The translations under genes were made by a program, and so were the position numbers. Below the pieces are notes generated by a model. It was not told where the DNA came from and did no database searches. It worked only from the letters and a program-made list of their open reading frames with translations. Shown here in pieces: positions 23,904-35,651 of a DNA stretch of 64,000 nt. Source of the DNA: Gamsiella multidivaricata (taxonomy: Eukaryota; Mortierellomycota; Mortierellomycetes; Mortierellales; Mortierellaceae); assembly GCF_025024155.1 (NCBI RefSeq), contig NW_026251746.1, forward strand, positions 62,001 through 126,000, read 5' to 3'. Each line of letters begins with the position of its first letter. Positions within the stretch are counted from its first letter, which is position 1.

Positions 23904-24641
23904 TTTTATCGGGAAAGGGATTGTGGAAGGAAGAGAGGAAGGAATGAGGTGACAAAAAAAAGACGGGTGTTTGTTTTATCTGCGCATTTTGTGGAGGTAA
24001 ATGAGGGTTTTTGTAAATGAACTTTCTTGCTGCCGGCGCTTAACCATAAGGCAACTTTATTCAGATCATGCCAAAGATAGTGAGCATCCGCGCCAATGCT
24101 ACGAACAGTGCATTTCAGCCCATTATAAATACCAACTAGAGAGATAGTGCACTTTTTTTTTATATATCTTAATTTCCATGACTATGCAAACAAGACGTGA
24201 TGCCGGGGTCGGTTGGCCTATAGGCTAATTCGTTCCACAGTACAACAGTGTCATATGTACTTCCGATCCCGCTTGTAAATAAGAGTCACCTTGGAGCGCG
24301 TCTCGTTCTAGATGGATCTTCCTTTCGAATATGGACTCCGGATCAGGCGCACCCGCACATTCTCGTCTGGAGAAGGGTCGTAGCTCTGCAGCTATGGGGC
24401 TCTGCCGATCCCTACGTGTCCAACCCCCTTGTACCATACAAAGCGGTAAGCCAACAGCTCACCGCGCGTACTACTACACGTCCGTGATATGCATTGCGCA
24501 CTTTTCTTTCAAGTCTTCCCATTAACACGCGTCCTGGTCGGTCAACTTGTACTGACGCACAGCCTCTGAGCGCTAAATAGTTAATTTGAGCTCCCAGTCA
24601 TTGCGATATAGTGTTCGCAGTTCGAGTAGGACAGGACCTGG

Positions 24642-24796
24642 TTAGATCGCATAACACATACTTTGTCTCTGGCGACAAGTCTTGACGTTGCTGCCCGAGC
24701 GCACAGGTAGTGGGCAATTGGGGTCGCTGTCTGGCAGTGACTTGGGACACCGTTCACACTTGACGAGCTTGCCGGTGAGAGAGGCAGATTGATGGT
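24642..24796 (-). pseudogene. possible exon relic encoding a Cys-rich motif
   Basis: Read leftwards, an acceptor-like CGTAG at 24797-24801 is followed by an open frame of about 50 residues ending at a TAA (24642). It contains KCERCPKSLPDSDPNC and then KTCRQRQ. Spaced cysteine pairs of this kind resemble a fungal zinc-binding domain, but no start or partner exon is visible. It may be a decayed fragment or chance. Confidence 0.25.
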
Positions 24797-25509
24797 CTAC
24801 GATTATCAAGAGACGTAAAAGAAAAAAGATAAGTGCCTAATATTTGCAGAGCATGCAAGGCAGTTAAGCAGCATGCACTGGTATGGTGTAATTGCGAGGA
24901 CAGTCCTCGCTCGTTGACATTGTTTCATGGTCCGCTGTGGATGAGGCGCACGAGTTGTTGACAGAAAAAGGAATAAAAATTGGTGGCGAAAGAATGTACC
25001 ATGGAGAGGCTGTATGGGTTTATTGCGAGGGCCCAAGAGGATGTTCAGGCCCAGACGCCATATTAAACCAGTACCCAGAAGCCAGAAGCCCCGCTCTATA
25101 GAAATATTCTCATTGAACCATCTCTTTTGTATGCTTAACTCCACAGATGAGGTGACTCTACTCACTGGCGAACTGGTCGGGTAATTTGTCAGACCCTGTT
25201 CACGAGTACCCAACTCCTAGACTAGCTCAAGAGCAAGCCCAAGGATGAGACTTGCCTACGTACGCTTCAATTGCATATTCCTTTACACCGTTCATTGTTG
25301 CATGTAGTATCCGCCCACCATCGGCTCCTATCACTCTTTTGTTATAACCCTTATTCCGTCTACCGCCATCCATCGTTTCAGGATACTGTGCCTTCACTTT
25401 ACCCACGTTACGCGCGCCATTCCTCTACCTTTTGTCCTCATCCCCGTTTCCATTCTCTGCACTCTCTCACTGATGATCTCTATCATGATTCACATCTTTA
25501 TGCTGCCAA

Positions 25510-25543
25510 TTTTTTTTTTATTTTTATTTTTATTTTTATTTTT
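25510..25543. repeat. TTTTTA simple repeat
   Basis: Five or so TTTTTA units follow a T run, in non-coding sequence. Confidence 0.8.
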
Positions 25544-26294
25544 GTTTCTTCTCCTTCCAGTTGGTGTCGGTGTCTTTCGGCCTCTCAATCATCGTATCGG
25601 TTAGTAACGCAACACCCTTTCACAGCATAGTCCCAGGATTAAAAGGCACAACCGATTTACCACTTTGTTTGTGATGAACCTTGATCCAGTTAAACATACA
25701 TATTGAGCAGTCTACTTTGCCCAATTGATCATGTCTTTGCGCTTGGACCTTTGTTGTTTACGCGCGTTTCATCACATCCTTCACTGCTATACTACCTTCC
25801 TTATTGATATTTTGCTTTCGTGCCATTTCCGCCTTACCGCATCTCAAATCGCTTGTAACATTCTCTATTAAACTTTAGATTCTCTATTTATCCTGCCAAA
25901 ATCCAACTTCAAGGTCTTCCACGCAATAAACTATGTCCATTCCTTTTAATCCACCCACAGAGCACGAGATGTTGATTGAATGGTATGAAAGACTCAAGTC
26001 AGATTCGAAAAGAAACGTCCATTGCGTTCATAACCTCCACTCCGACGTGCAGTCCTGATATGAAACAACGAAATAAAATTAGTGGCGGCAAGTTGGGCGA
26101 AAATGTTGTCTGGACTTTCTTGTTTTAATGTACATTGTTTTTCTATGATAGTGAGGGAAGGATGCTGAGATGATGCCAAGGTAAATTATAGCGATAGCCT
26201 AGTGAAAGCAAAGACAAAAAGAAACGCACTAGAGCGAATAAAACGCATGTGGCCGAATCTTTGTATGTGCGATGTCTTTTGTCCTGTCGTCGCT

Positions 26295-27698
26295 TTATAA
26301 CTGGGTCCGCTTCTTGGCAGTGTTCTGGTATGGGCGCAGAACCCACTCTGTGTCAGCGTCTGTCAATTCCACAGTTCCCGCCTTAATCTGGAAGACTATG
26401 AAAAACAAAACAAAAAGACAGAGTAAAGAAAGACCATGTAAGCATATGCATTCCAAAGTTTTGCACTGTGTATGTCCCGATAGGTTTTTTTTTGTTCCCA
26501 TAAGTGATACGTACGCTTCATTTCGAACCGTGGTCCCACTTCAGCCAGCTGTACATCCTTATGACTCGTCTTCACAAAGACATGGTGTCTGAACGAGATA
26601 AAGTCATTGTCGTTGGCGAATGTCATCACACGTTTGCTATCCTCCTTAGGGACAGGAAACAGATATTTCAAAATGTCGGCGGTGCGCCTTCCCAATTTGG
26701 ACGTGAAGTTGTTGAGGATCAAATGTGGGAATGCCTCTGAGACGGTTCCGTGGTCCTTGATATCGTGACGCAGAACGACGTTGTTGAGGGTGAAGAATGC
26801 AGTGGGCCCATGTGGAAAGTGCGATACAATCATGCCGTCTACGGAAAGAATAAACAAGGCATGGTTACAAAATTGCGCCGTCGGCCCTCATTGGCAAGGA
26901 TTTCCACGGTGTCGTTAAATACCTGGTTCGCCACGATGCTCGTGTAAGATGATCAGATCTGTAACGTCGTTCGCTTTACAAGCATCAACAATTTCCTTCA
27001 TGACATGTCCACCACGGTTGATGCGCTGAGAGTTGGGGAAAACGAGACGCATTTCCTTTGCAAACTGCTGAAGACGGCTGCTGGGGTCACGCGAAGTTGT
27101 GACAAGAACCTTGGGGTCATAAACTCCAGCGCGGGCGTATTCGTCATCGATGTGAGTTGTTGGAGCTGGTGAAATGGAGAGAAGGAAAGTACAATGCGTC
27201 AATTCCTGTATATGGCCCTGAATGTTTGACAAACGTCTTCCCTGCATACGATCAATGCTCCGCCTGGAATTTACCATCCTGAGCCTCGTCATATTGCAAA
27301 TCCTTGGTAAACGCAGCGCCTTCGTTCTTCAGTTCATTTGGCACGGGTTTTCCAGCTAAAGAACATATACAAATAGAGACCAAATCAGGACATGGCTTGC
27401 AAATGAAGAAGACAGCGCAGAGTATTTACAGAGCAACCTAGATTAGCGCCATATGACAGAACGTACTAGCGATTGCTTCCTTGACCGCCTGCTTCCGGTC
27501 AAAGATCTGTCTTTCCTTGCCCTCGAGCGACTTTTTGTAGAGGTATTCTCGACGCAAGCGGGTCTGTCGGCGAATCTATCAGGTAACAAACGAGAGCTCA
27601 GGAGGTAAGTTTCTGGACGGGATATAGTATGATTTTAATAGTGCCAAGGATAATAGAAATTGTGAAGCAGCGACTGCGCTTGGAGGGTAGAGTACCAT
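26295..27698 (-). CDS. IMP4: U3 snoRNP protein IMP4 (Brix domain)
   Basis: Component of the SSU processome that helps U3 snoRNA pair with pre-rRNA in the nucleolus. Six coding exons: 27698-27696 (only the ATG), 27575-27467, 27355-27275, 27165-26923, 26838-26515, 26395-26295; 286 residues, normal for Imp4. The N-terminus [20 protein letters not shown] is the basic helix typical of the family. The Brix domain shows [58 protein letters not shown] and [19 protein letters not shown]. The C-terminus [12 protein letters not shown] is also typical. Splicing the initiator codon straight to exon 2 is unusual but is the only in-frame solution I found. The gene shares a short divergent promoter with TSR3. 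Confidence 0.94.
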
Positions 27699-27900
27699 GA
27701 TGATGAGTGTAGTTGGCAAGAAGAGGAAACGAGGCGATGCGTTTAAGCGTCAAGGAGAGGGGAAAAAAAAAAAAAAAAAAAGTAAACAGGTGTGACAGCT
27801 GTACGCCCTTAACTTACTTCCCTTTTGACAGACCCCGCTCTTGACCATTGAGTTTGCACACCTTCATTCAAAAAGTACCGTTCTAACACCAATACCTTCA
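27699..27900. promoter_or_regulatory. divergent promoter of IMP4 and TSR3
   Basis: 202 bp between two start codons of ribosome-biogenesis genes, with an A19 tract at 27763-27781 in the middle. Poly(dA:dT) tracts of this kind are known nucleosome-excluding promoter elements in fungi. Confidence 0.6.
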
Positions 27901-29468
27901 ATGGGCAAGAACGACAGAGGAGGACGTGGACAAGGACACGGAGGCGGAAGAGGCAGAGGCCGTGGAGGGAGCAGGGGAGGGCGCGGAGGCAAGAATCATA
28001 ATCACCACAGAGACAGGTACCGTTGAAGCCGACAGCACAAGGCAATTTCGCACTGCCATATGTGCTGCACTGTATCAGATCGTCTGCGAAAAGGATGTAT
28101 GACTGACTGAGCCAGGGATTCGATGTTTTCGTCTGTATAACTACTTAGAGAAACCGGTGCGGAGAATGCTCGGGATATGGACCGTGGCGACGATAGTAGT
28201 GGTATGTGGCCTAATGGCAACGATTTGGACAGGCTGCATTCTCAAAGATACAGCGAGCGTAACAGAGTATGCTGACCATACTCCGCTCTGAATGGTTAGA
28301 GAAAGCCAGGAGTAATATCCCGATGCCATTAGGAATGTGGGATTTTGAGCATTGCGATCCCAAGCGCTGTTCAGGAAAAAAACTCGTCCGTATGGGCATG
28401 GTCAAAACCCTCAAGATTAACCAGCGATTTCTTGGAGTGTGTATGACGTGAGTCAACAGAAAATGGTGCACTGAAGAAGGATAAAGGCTGGGTCCTTCGG
28501 GCTCCTTTGCTTTAGCCTCTCATCGAATCCTAACTTCTACGATCCATTTTTATATTCCTGCTGTTATCACACGATAGTCCCAATGGTGAGCAGGCAGTTT
28601 CGCCATCGGATCGGGAAGTCGTCAGAGAACATGGACTTGCGGTTGTTGATTGTTCCTGGGCCAAACTCGGGGATGTACCCTTCAAAAAACTTCGAGCAGG
28701 ACACGATCGCCTCTGTAAGTTTAGGCGGTTGCACGCTGGGGGCGAATGAAGGTCTACTCACAAATACAGCTGCAGTGTGAAGCTCCCGTTGATGCTAACA
28801 CAGAATGAACTTTTCTTTATTTTTTTTATATCTGTCCTGTTAGTGCCCTACTTGATTGCCACGAACCCTGTCAACTATGGACGGCCATGGAAGTTGAACT
28901 GCGTCGAGGCTTTGGCGGCATGTTTTTATATCACTGGGTTCGATGAGTATGGCGATGAGCTGTTATCAAAGTTCAAATGGGGGCACGCTTTCAAGAAGGT
29001 CAATGGGTAGGTGCATGTCGCGATTGCTTTATGCGCTGCATTATTTAAATCTTTACTCAAATTTGAGTACTAATGGCGTCCTTGATACTTCATAATTGTG
29101 GACTTCACAGTGAGCTGCTAGCCAAATACTCTAACTGCACGGATTCTTCATCCGTGATTGCCGCCCAAAACGAATATCTTGCTATGATCGAGAAGGAACA
29201 TAATGAACGGCACGACGGCGAGCACAGTGACGACGATCTAATGGTCCGTAACACCAACCATTCCTTGATGGACTTTGATGAGGATGGAAGCGATGAAGGC
29301 AGTGACGAGGAGGATAGCGAAGAGGAAGAAGAGGATAGCGAAGAAGAGAACAGTGACCATAGAGAGAGTGAGCAAGAATCAAGCGAAGAAGACGACAAGG
29401 AAGAGGGGGATGAAGAGAGCGAGGACGAATCTATCTCTCGATCAATGAAACAAACCCATATTAAATAA
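27901..29468 (+). CDS. TSR3: 18S rRNA aminocarboxypropyltransferase TSR3
   Basis: Adds the aminocarboxypropyl group to the hypermodified pseudouridine of 18S rRNA, a late cytoplasmic step of 40S maturation. Six exons: 27901-28016, 28149-28201, 28300-28447, 28578-28714, 28844-29006, 29111-29468; 324 residues. The N-terminus is an RGG-type tract of Gly/Arg repeats. The conserved core reads [20 protein letters not shown], then [38 protein letters not shown] and [12 protein letters not shown]. The C-terminal 90 residues are strongly acidic (Asp/Glu/Ser). The exon 2/3 junction is the least certain: the region 28202-28266 is open in frame, so a shorter intron is possible, though a good GTATGT at 28202 argues against it. 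Confidence 0.93.
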
Positions 29469-29559
29469 ACGGTGCTGGATGTTCGACATACCTCTCACGA
29501 CCTTCTCGTTAATTGCGCTTTCCGAGCATTACCAAAATTGATCGAGTCATGTTCCAGGG

Positions 29560-30666
29560 TTACAGAGAAAGCTCTCTGAGGGATTGCTGCTGTGCTCTCT
29601 CGAAACGCTCCACCTGCTCCTGTATCTGTCGAACGAACTGCACGACGACTTCACAAAACTTGACCTGTGAGAATTGATCCGAGATGGCGTGATCCGCGTC
29701 CGGAAGGACAATGGCTCCAGCGGAAGTAGGACAGGCTGCGGTCAGCTTCGATACAAGTTGTTCCTTGTTGACATTGTCGGGGACATACTCGTCCTTTCCC
29801 GAGTGCACCCAGATCACAGGTACTTTGACCTGTCCAAAGAGCGCTTGCATTCGCTCGAAAGGAATGTCTGAGCTGAACATATCGTCGTCGCCTCTGTCAG
29901 TATGAGCGTTAAGAAGTCCTTTTGATGTCAGTTGTCCTGTCTCAAAGCGCTGTTGGCCCAAGATCCCAACTAAAAAAAAAGATCATGGTAAAAAAAGACG
30001 TACCCTACAGATGCCAGTGAGTTGAAGCGATACGCCGTTACTGGGGCAACATCAACTTCCCTCACCATGAGCTCCTGGCCCTATAAAGCGAGCAAAAGTG
30101 TTTATTACTGCTCCAGGTTTATAGAAGGCACATCGATTAAGACATCCGGCTCGTTTGCGGAGTGGATTTATTACCTTCCCATCATTGATCATCCTTTGAG
30201 CGAGACGCAGATATTTGCCGTACATGTCCATCGAAGATGCCATGAACTCGCGATCTGAGACAGGCCCCTGCAAGACGACCCCTTGTATGGCCCCTCGATG
30301 CTGGCCGTAGCTCGCGTACGATATCGCGTCCTGGCATCCGGTCGAGTGTCCGATGATAAACAGCGCCGTTTTAGCCCGTTCTTCACGTAGGAACGTGAAG
30401 AGCACATCGAGCTCCCGCACATCTTCCTGGAGCGACGATATTCCGTATCCCTTGTGGCTACTCGAGAGCATGACCTGAATCAACGAGAATCCGAGCTGGT
30501 CCTCAACGGTTTTACTCAGTAGAGGAAGATACGGCAGAGCATTGTACCCGTCCAAGAGCCCTGCGATAAATACTACAGACCCACTCGAGTGCTCCGGACC
30601 AGACTCGAACATGGTTAGACGCGTCTGTGGGTTATAGACGGAAAGCGTTCCTGGTAAGCTGATCAT
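29560..30666 (-). CDS. alpha/beta hydrolase, DUF1749/UPF0613 family
   Basis: Predicted serine hydrolase of the family that includes fungal SidJ-like siderophore esterases; substrate here unknown. Three exons, 30666-30175, 30080-30004, 29893-29560, give 300 residues in frame. The nucleophile elbow is GHSTGCQD, with Ser near residue 106. The likely acid is in SGKDEYVPDNV and the likely His in DADHAISDQ. The second intron ends at CTGACAG and gives SVGGDDDMFSSD, matching the family block before the lid. An alternative reading through that intron is open to 29961 but would insert about 25 unrelated residues. The neighbours (TSR3 converging, UBE3B-like diverging) say nothing about its role, and no siderophore genes are nearby. 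Confidence 0.82.
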
Positions 30667-30926
30667 GAGGGCTCCTCTGCGTGCTGTCGTCCTGTCGATG
30701 AGGATCTGAATCTGAGGTTGAGCACACGGATGCGGTGTAAAGAAAATTTAAAACTGCATTACCTTCGTGGAACCCTCATCCTCATCCTCATCCTCATCCT
30801 CATTCCCCGACTTTCTCAGCTCAAAAGTTCCCACTATCTGCCAACTGGCGAATAAAATATCTTTCACCAATTGACCTTTCTTGTTCGCATTGTAAAAGGC
30901 TACCCACTCTGGTTCTAGAGCCTCCA
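30667..30926. promoter_or_regulatory. divergent promoter with CTCATC repeat
   Basis: 260 bp between the hydrolase and the HECT ligase start codons. A five-copy CTCATC hexamer repeat lies at 30775-30804. Confidence 0.5.
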
Positions 30927-33900
30927 ATGTTCCCCAACCGCCCAGGGGTCGACAAGAAGGCCGCTCTGGTTGCTCAGGCCAAGGCTGAGCGACTTGCTCG
31001 AAGCGGACAGAAAAAGATCGAGGAGCAGAATGCGTTACAGGAACGGTCTTCCTTGCGAATACAAAAGTTCTGGCGTAGGTTGCGCGCTCGCCATGTCGTC
31101 AAGGACCGACAGCGTACGGATTGGGATGTCATGGCGGCCCAGTTACCGTCCACACCCACCCTTGGTCTTGTTCGCAACCTACAGCTGACGTTCCTTTTGC
31201 TGAGGTTCTACGACCCTGTTGCATGTCCCATGGATAGTCGGCGTCTTTCGACCCTGTGCAAGTTGCTGCTGTCCAAGACTATCATTGCAGCAGACGAGGG
31301 CAGCTTTTCGACAACAGCGGCCAATATAACGTCCAACGGATCATCCTCTTCACCTTCACCTACACCACCAGCACCTTCGGCGGCAGGAGCGGCGGCGTCC
31401 GCTACAAAAGAAGATCAAAAGCCGTTGATGCAGGTTCCCTTCCAGATGATATTACTTCATGCTCGATATGCGGATCTCGCCACCACCGCCGTACAATGTC
31501 TCCTGCAGCTGTGTATTGGAGCAGTGATGGGAAACCGAGTCGACGCCAGCGGTAAACCGTCTCCGGCCATAAGCACCATCAAAAGCGCATTGGAGGACGA
31601 CCTATATCTCTCTGGGCCAGAGTTGCGTTTTTTGATGGCTTTTGTGGACACCAACACGTATCGACTTCCTGAGACCGTCAGCCTCGCCATTAGGACCCAG
31701 ATGTCGGACAGAGGAACCGCCCTTATTATCAGGATACTCAACAGCGGAAAGTTTTACAAGGACGTCAGACTTGGCGTTGCGCCACGAGTGAAAGCTATGC
31801 TTCTGCTTCAGGATCGTGCCAAAAAGACGTCTCTCACGTCCGCAGAGACTTCGAAACAAAAGGCTCTGTCGCTCTGGATGACGGCTATTTGGAGATGCTG
31901 CCTGTTACTTCAGTCTGTGGACAAGGACTTTAAAGAGAAGCTATCCACTCCATCCAGAGGGAACCAGCACAAGGATAATCTCATCAACCTATACAGCGAC
32001 GACTCGACGGCAGTAGGAATTGCCTGTTATATCTTAACGATACCATTATTTGTCGATACCCTGGACGACCTTTGCTTGCAACTGGCGTGGAACAGTCATG
32101 TCCTGCGAGCGACATCAGATGCGATCCTGGACCTTCGTCACCAACAGTTCATGCTTACAACCATGTCTTTGAACGACACCCTGTCACTTCTCGCCAACAT
32201 GACGCGGCTGTATCGAGTCAACATGACCAAGAATACTGAAGCGGTTAATGCTGAATTGAAAAACCAACTGGTCGAGGTGGCCATCGTTCTCTTGACACAC
32301 TGTCAGAAGTACGTCTCTGCCACACAAACCACAGAGTTTCGACAATACCACCCCATCTTTTCTTGGACAGTTACCTCTCAAAAGAGCCAGCAATTCTCAG
32401 ATACACAAGCTAAGTCGTTGATGGTGCAGCTGGAATATCTTTGGAGCCGTGAGTTTGCCCTCGACACATTCCACGCTCTGCTCAACCTTCGCCTTCCTCC
32501 CATCAGTGCTGATCCGCCTCCCGGGAGCGTATTCAACAATCGCGACACCCAGTCACCCGCGGCAGGTCGCCAGGGACGTTTCTCGTCGCCGCTAGAGAGG
32601 ATCAACAACAGCCTCAGCAGCAGACCCTCGGACCCGCAGAGAACTTTACTTGCGATCGAAATCCAGCAGGCATGCTCGTTTTACATGATCCTGATGAAGA
32701 CGTTCGACGCTCAAAAGACCAAGATCCTGGTCACACTCATGTATCTTCCATCGTTTCTATCTCAGCTGTGGCGATTCATGACGACCCTAGGACCCAAGGG
32801 TGGGATGTACATTTACCTTGAGGCAGCTGCGGGCAGTGGACGCAAGGGACTCCACCAGGAACCGTTGATCGCTATCCTGCAAATCTTTTGCGAGTGCTGT
32901 GCGCGATATTTCATGTAAGTCAACCCTTCAACCTGCTGACCTCATCCGGCTAAGCTATACCTGCCTATAGAACGTTACCTTTAAGCTTTGAATGGATCTT
33001 TCGACCTGTAATAGCACATTGGATGACGACGACATGTATGAGCAACAACGGACATGGGAACTATCAGAGTTGGTGTTCATGTCGGGATTCTTAAATCAGT
33101 TTTGTTTTTCGATCTTGAGCCAGCAGGAGGACATGGTAGTTAGTCTGGGTTCCAAAGAAACTGCCGCAGTGACAGCTGGATCTGCACCGCCAGAACTCCC
33201 ATCTTTGCCACCTCTACCACCTATCTTTTACCATGCACGTCAGGTCCTCATGCAGCTATATGAGAGGGACTGTCGACGGGCGTACTGTCCACCAAACCAC
33301 TGGCTTCTCATGCACCCTACGAAGGGTGTTTTTCACTCGCCTCTACAGCTTTTGGCCTCGCTCACGCTGTCAAATAAAGACCGGTCCAGCAGCCACGGTT
33401 CTACCAAGTCATCGACCACAAAAGGCGGTGGGCTTTTTTCCTTCTCATCCAATAAATCGCCACCCCAGTACGCGACACCCAAGGAGTTCATCAGCAAAGT
33501 CAGCCAGAAGGACAGGACCGCGCTACAGATTCTCGAAACGATGCCGCACGTTATCCCGTTTAGTGCCCGTCTCGAGATCTTTCGAGATTTCATCAAGGAG
33601 GAAAAGTTACAACGGGCCCAAAGTCTGGCGTTGGTGCGCCCAGATCTGCATCAGTCAGTCATGGTCAGGGTCCGACGTGGATATGTGCTCGAGGACGGGT
33701 ACCAGAGTCTGGGTCGGATCTCAGCGAATGCATGGAAGAACACGATCCGAGTGAAATTCGTGAACGAAGGGGGCGCAGCTGAGGCTGGAATCGACCAAGG
33801 AGGACCCTTCAAGGAGTTTATGGAAAGCTTCCTCGAGACCGGGTTCTCGCCGAACCTGAATCTGTTCACGACCTCGACTGCGTCTATGAATATGTTATAT

Positions 33901-34563
33901 CCATCACCAACATCTCACTTCACACACCCGACAACAGGACTGGAGCTATTTCGACTGTTTGGAAAGATGCTGGGCAAGGCTATGTATGAGGGGCTGCTGA
34001 TCGAGGTCAAGTTTGCCAACTTTTTCCTGAGCAAGATCCTAGGTCGAACTGTTTTCTTGGACGAGATGCGATCGTACGACCAACAGGTCTTCCAGAATCT
34101 GATGTTTCTGAAGAAGTATGAAGGGGATGTGGAGGATCTGGGGCTAACGTTTTCGTTGGACGAAGAGATCTTTGGGACCCACCGAACCATCGAGTTTATG
34201 AGGGGGGGCAAGGATATTGCAGTGACCAAGGACAACAGAATCAATTACATATTCAAGATGTCCGACTATCGTCTCAACAAGCAGATCCAGGAACAATCCA
34301 AAGCGTTTATTGAAGGGTACAGTACATCCTGCAGAGACTCTTCTGGTATACTATGTTTTCGAATGCGCTTTGTTTAATAGCTAGGCCGTCTTTCCATATT
34401 TATACACAGATTCCGATCGATCATTCCGCTGCACTGGATCTCCATGTTTTCTCCGCAGGAGCTACATCGCGTTATGGCGGGCGAAGATGTCGACTTTGGT
34501 AAGCATCCTTGACACTTGCGACTATATCTCTTGCGATGATAACATGGGCTACAGGACTAATTC

Positions 34564-34602
<39 letters not shown>

Positions 34603-35554
34603 TGTACAAGATCTTCGAGCGCACACAGAGTACCAGAACGGATATTTTGATCAGCATCCAGTGATCCGTAATCTGTGGTCTGCCCTGAACGAGTTCAGTT
34701 CGGAGGAGAAGCGCGCCTTCCTCAAGTTTGTCACTAGTTGCTCCAAGGTACGGCCCGCTGGACTTCAAGAAGGTTTTTTCATGTGTTCATGCATTCATGA
34801 AACCCCCTCTTTTTTTTCTCACCAATATATTGATTTCATATCATGCGCTGGCATTAATCAACAGCCGCCGCTCGGAGGTTTTAAGTACTTGCACCCACCA
34901 TTCTCTATTCGACTGGTCATGGACCCAAACACCTCGGACTCGAACCATAACGGCGCGCCAGCAAATGGGCCACGTCAGTTTGGGAGCGGCGCCCATATGC
35001 CTTCCCGCAACGGCACTACTGGCGGTGGTGGTGGAGGACTAGGATCCAGATTACGATCTGCGTTCAATGTGAACAACAGCAATAACGGTAACAATGACAG
35101 CTCAAACGGATTTTCCGTCAACGCGTCATCTATCTCTTCGTCGTCCTCTTCTTCATCATCCTTGGTATCACGATCGAACCAATCCTCATCGACTTCGGGA
35201 TTATCACCGTTTGCGTTAACAACGGACGAACATGGAACGCCTGCGGCTCTGGGAGTCGTGAAATCCTTCTTTGGGGGCGTTCTTGGGAATGCGGGATCAT
35301 CCAGCGAGAGCACAGGAAAGAAGGCGCGTTTGCCCACAAGGTATGTTGAAAACTTGCAAGGCAAGATCATAGCTTTACCGAGCTGCGGATTAAATTGTAA
35401 ACATAAGATATGCGGTTATTGACCCTTCCTGTTTCCTACTTCCAGTTCTACTTGTTTCAATTTGCTCAAGCTACCGCCGTTTAGCTCGAAATCTGTTCTC
35501 AAGGAGAAGTTGCGCTATGCAATCACATCCAATACGGGCTTTGAGCTATCTTAG
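30927..35554 (+). CDS. HECT-type E3 ubiquitin ligase, UBE3B-like
   Basis: Transfers ubiquitin from E2 to substrate through a thioester cysteine. Six exons: 30927-32914, 33015-34316, 34410-34498, 34602-34747, 34865-35340, 35446-35554; 1369 residues. The N-terminus has a charged helix and an IQ-like motif ([16 protein letters not shown]), as in UBE3B. The HECT domain starts near residue 870: [41 protein letters not shown]. The C-lobe has [22 protein letters not shown] and the catalytic [14 protein letters not shown], with Cys near 1337, and ends TSNTGFELS. About 130 Asn/Ser/Gly-rich residues lie between the two C-lobe blocks. Intron 3 ends in a 36-base A run. Family is strong. UBE3B is preferred over UBE3C from the C-terminal block. 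Confidence 0.92.
34565..34600. repeat. homopolymer A tract (36 A) at a splice acceptor
   Basis: The run lies inside intron 3 of the HECT ligase gene and its last A forms the AG acceptor with G34601. Confidence 0.9.
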
Positions 35555-35651
35555 TGTCTTCTCTCTTGATTTTGGTGATTGCTCAAGAGCATAATGAAAT
35601 AAAGTATAATTAGTTTGCCAACGCTGGGTGCCTGCTTCACTATCTAAGAGT

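Larger units (their letters stand above)
23904..26294. other. long intergenic region, gene-poor
   Basis: Between the DUF4396 start and the IMP4 stop. It contains a possible Cys-rich coding relic (24642-24796, -), a TTTTTA simple repeat and CT-rich sequence around 25300-25600. I find no complete gene. Confidence 0.5.

Noticed and set aside
24225..24500. Possible 5S rRNA or tRNA
   Set aside because: I looked for B-box-like GTTCGA patterns and 5S-like blocks here and elsewhere; none fold or match convincingly.
29894..29961. Reading the hydrolase frame on from 29961 without the second intron
   Set aside because: It would insert about 25 residues foreign to the family, while the GTACGT...CTGACAG intron gives the expected GGDDDMFSSD.
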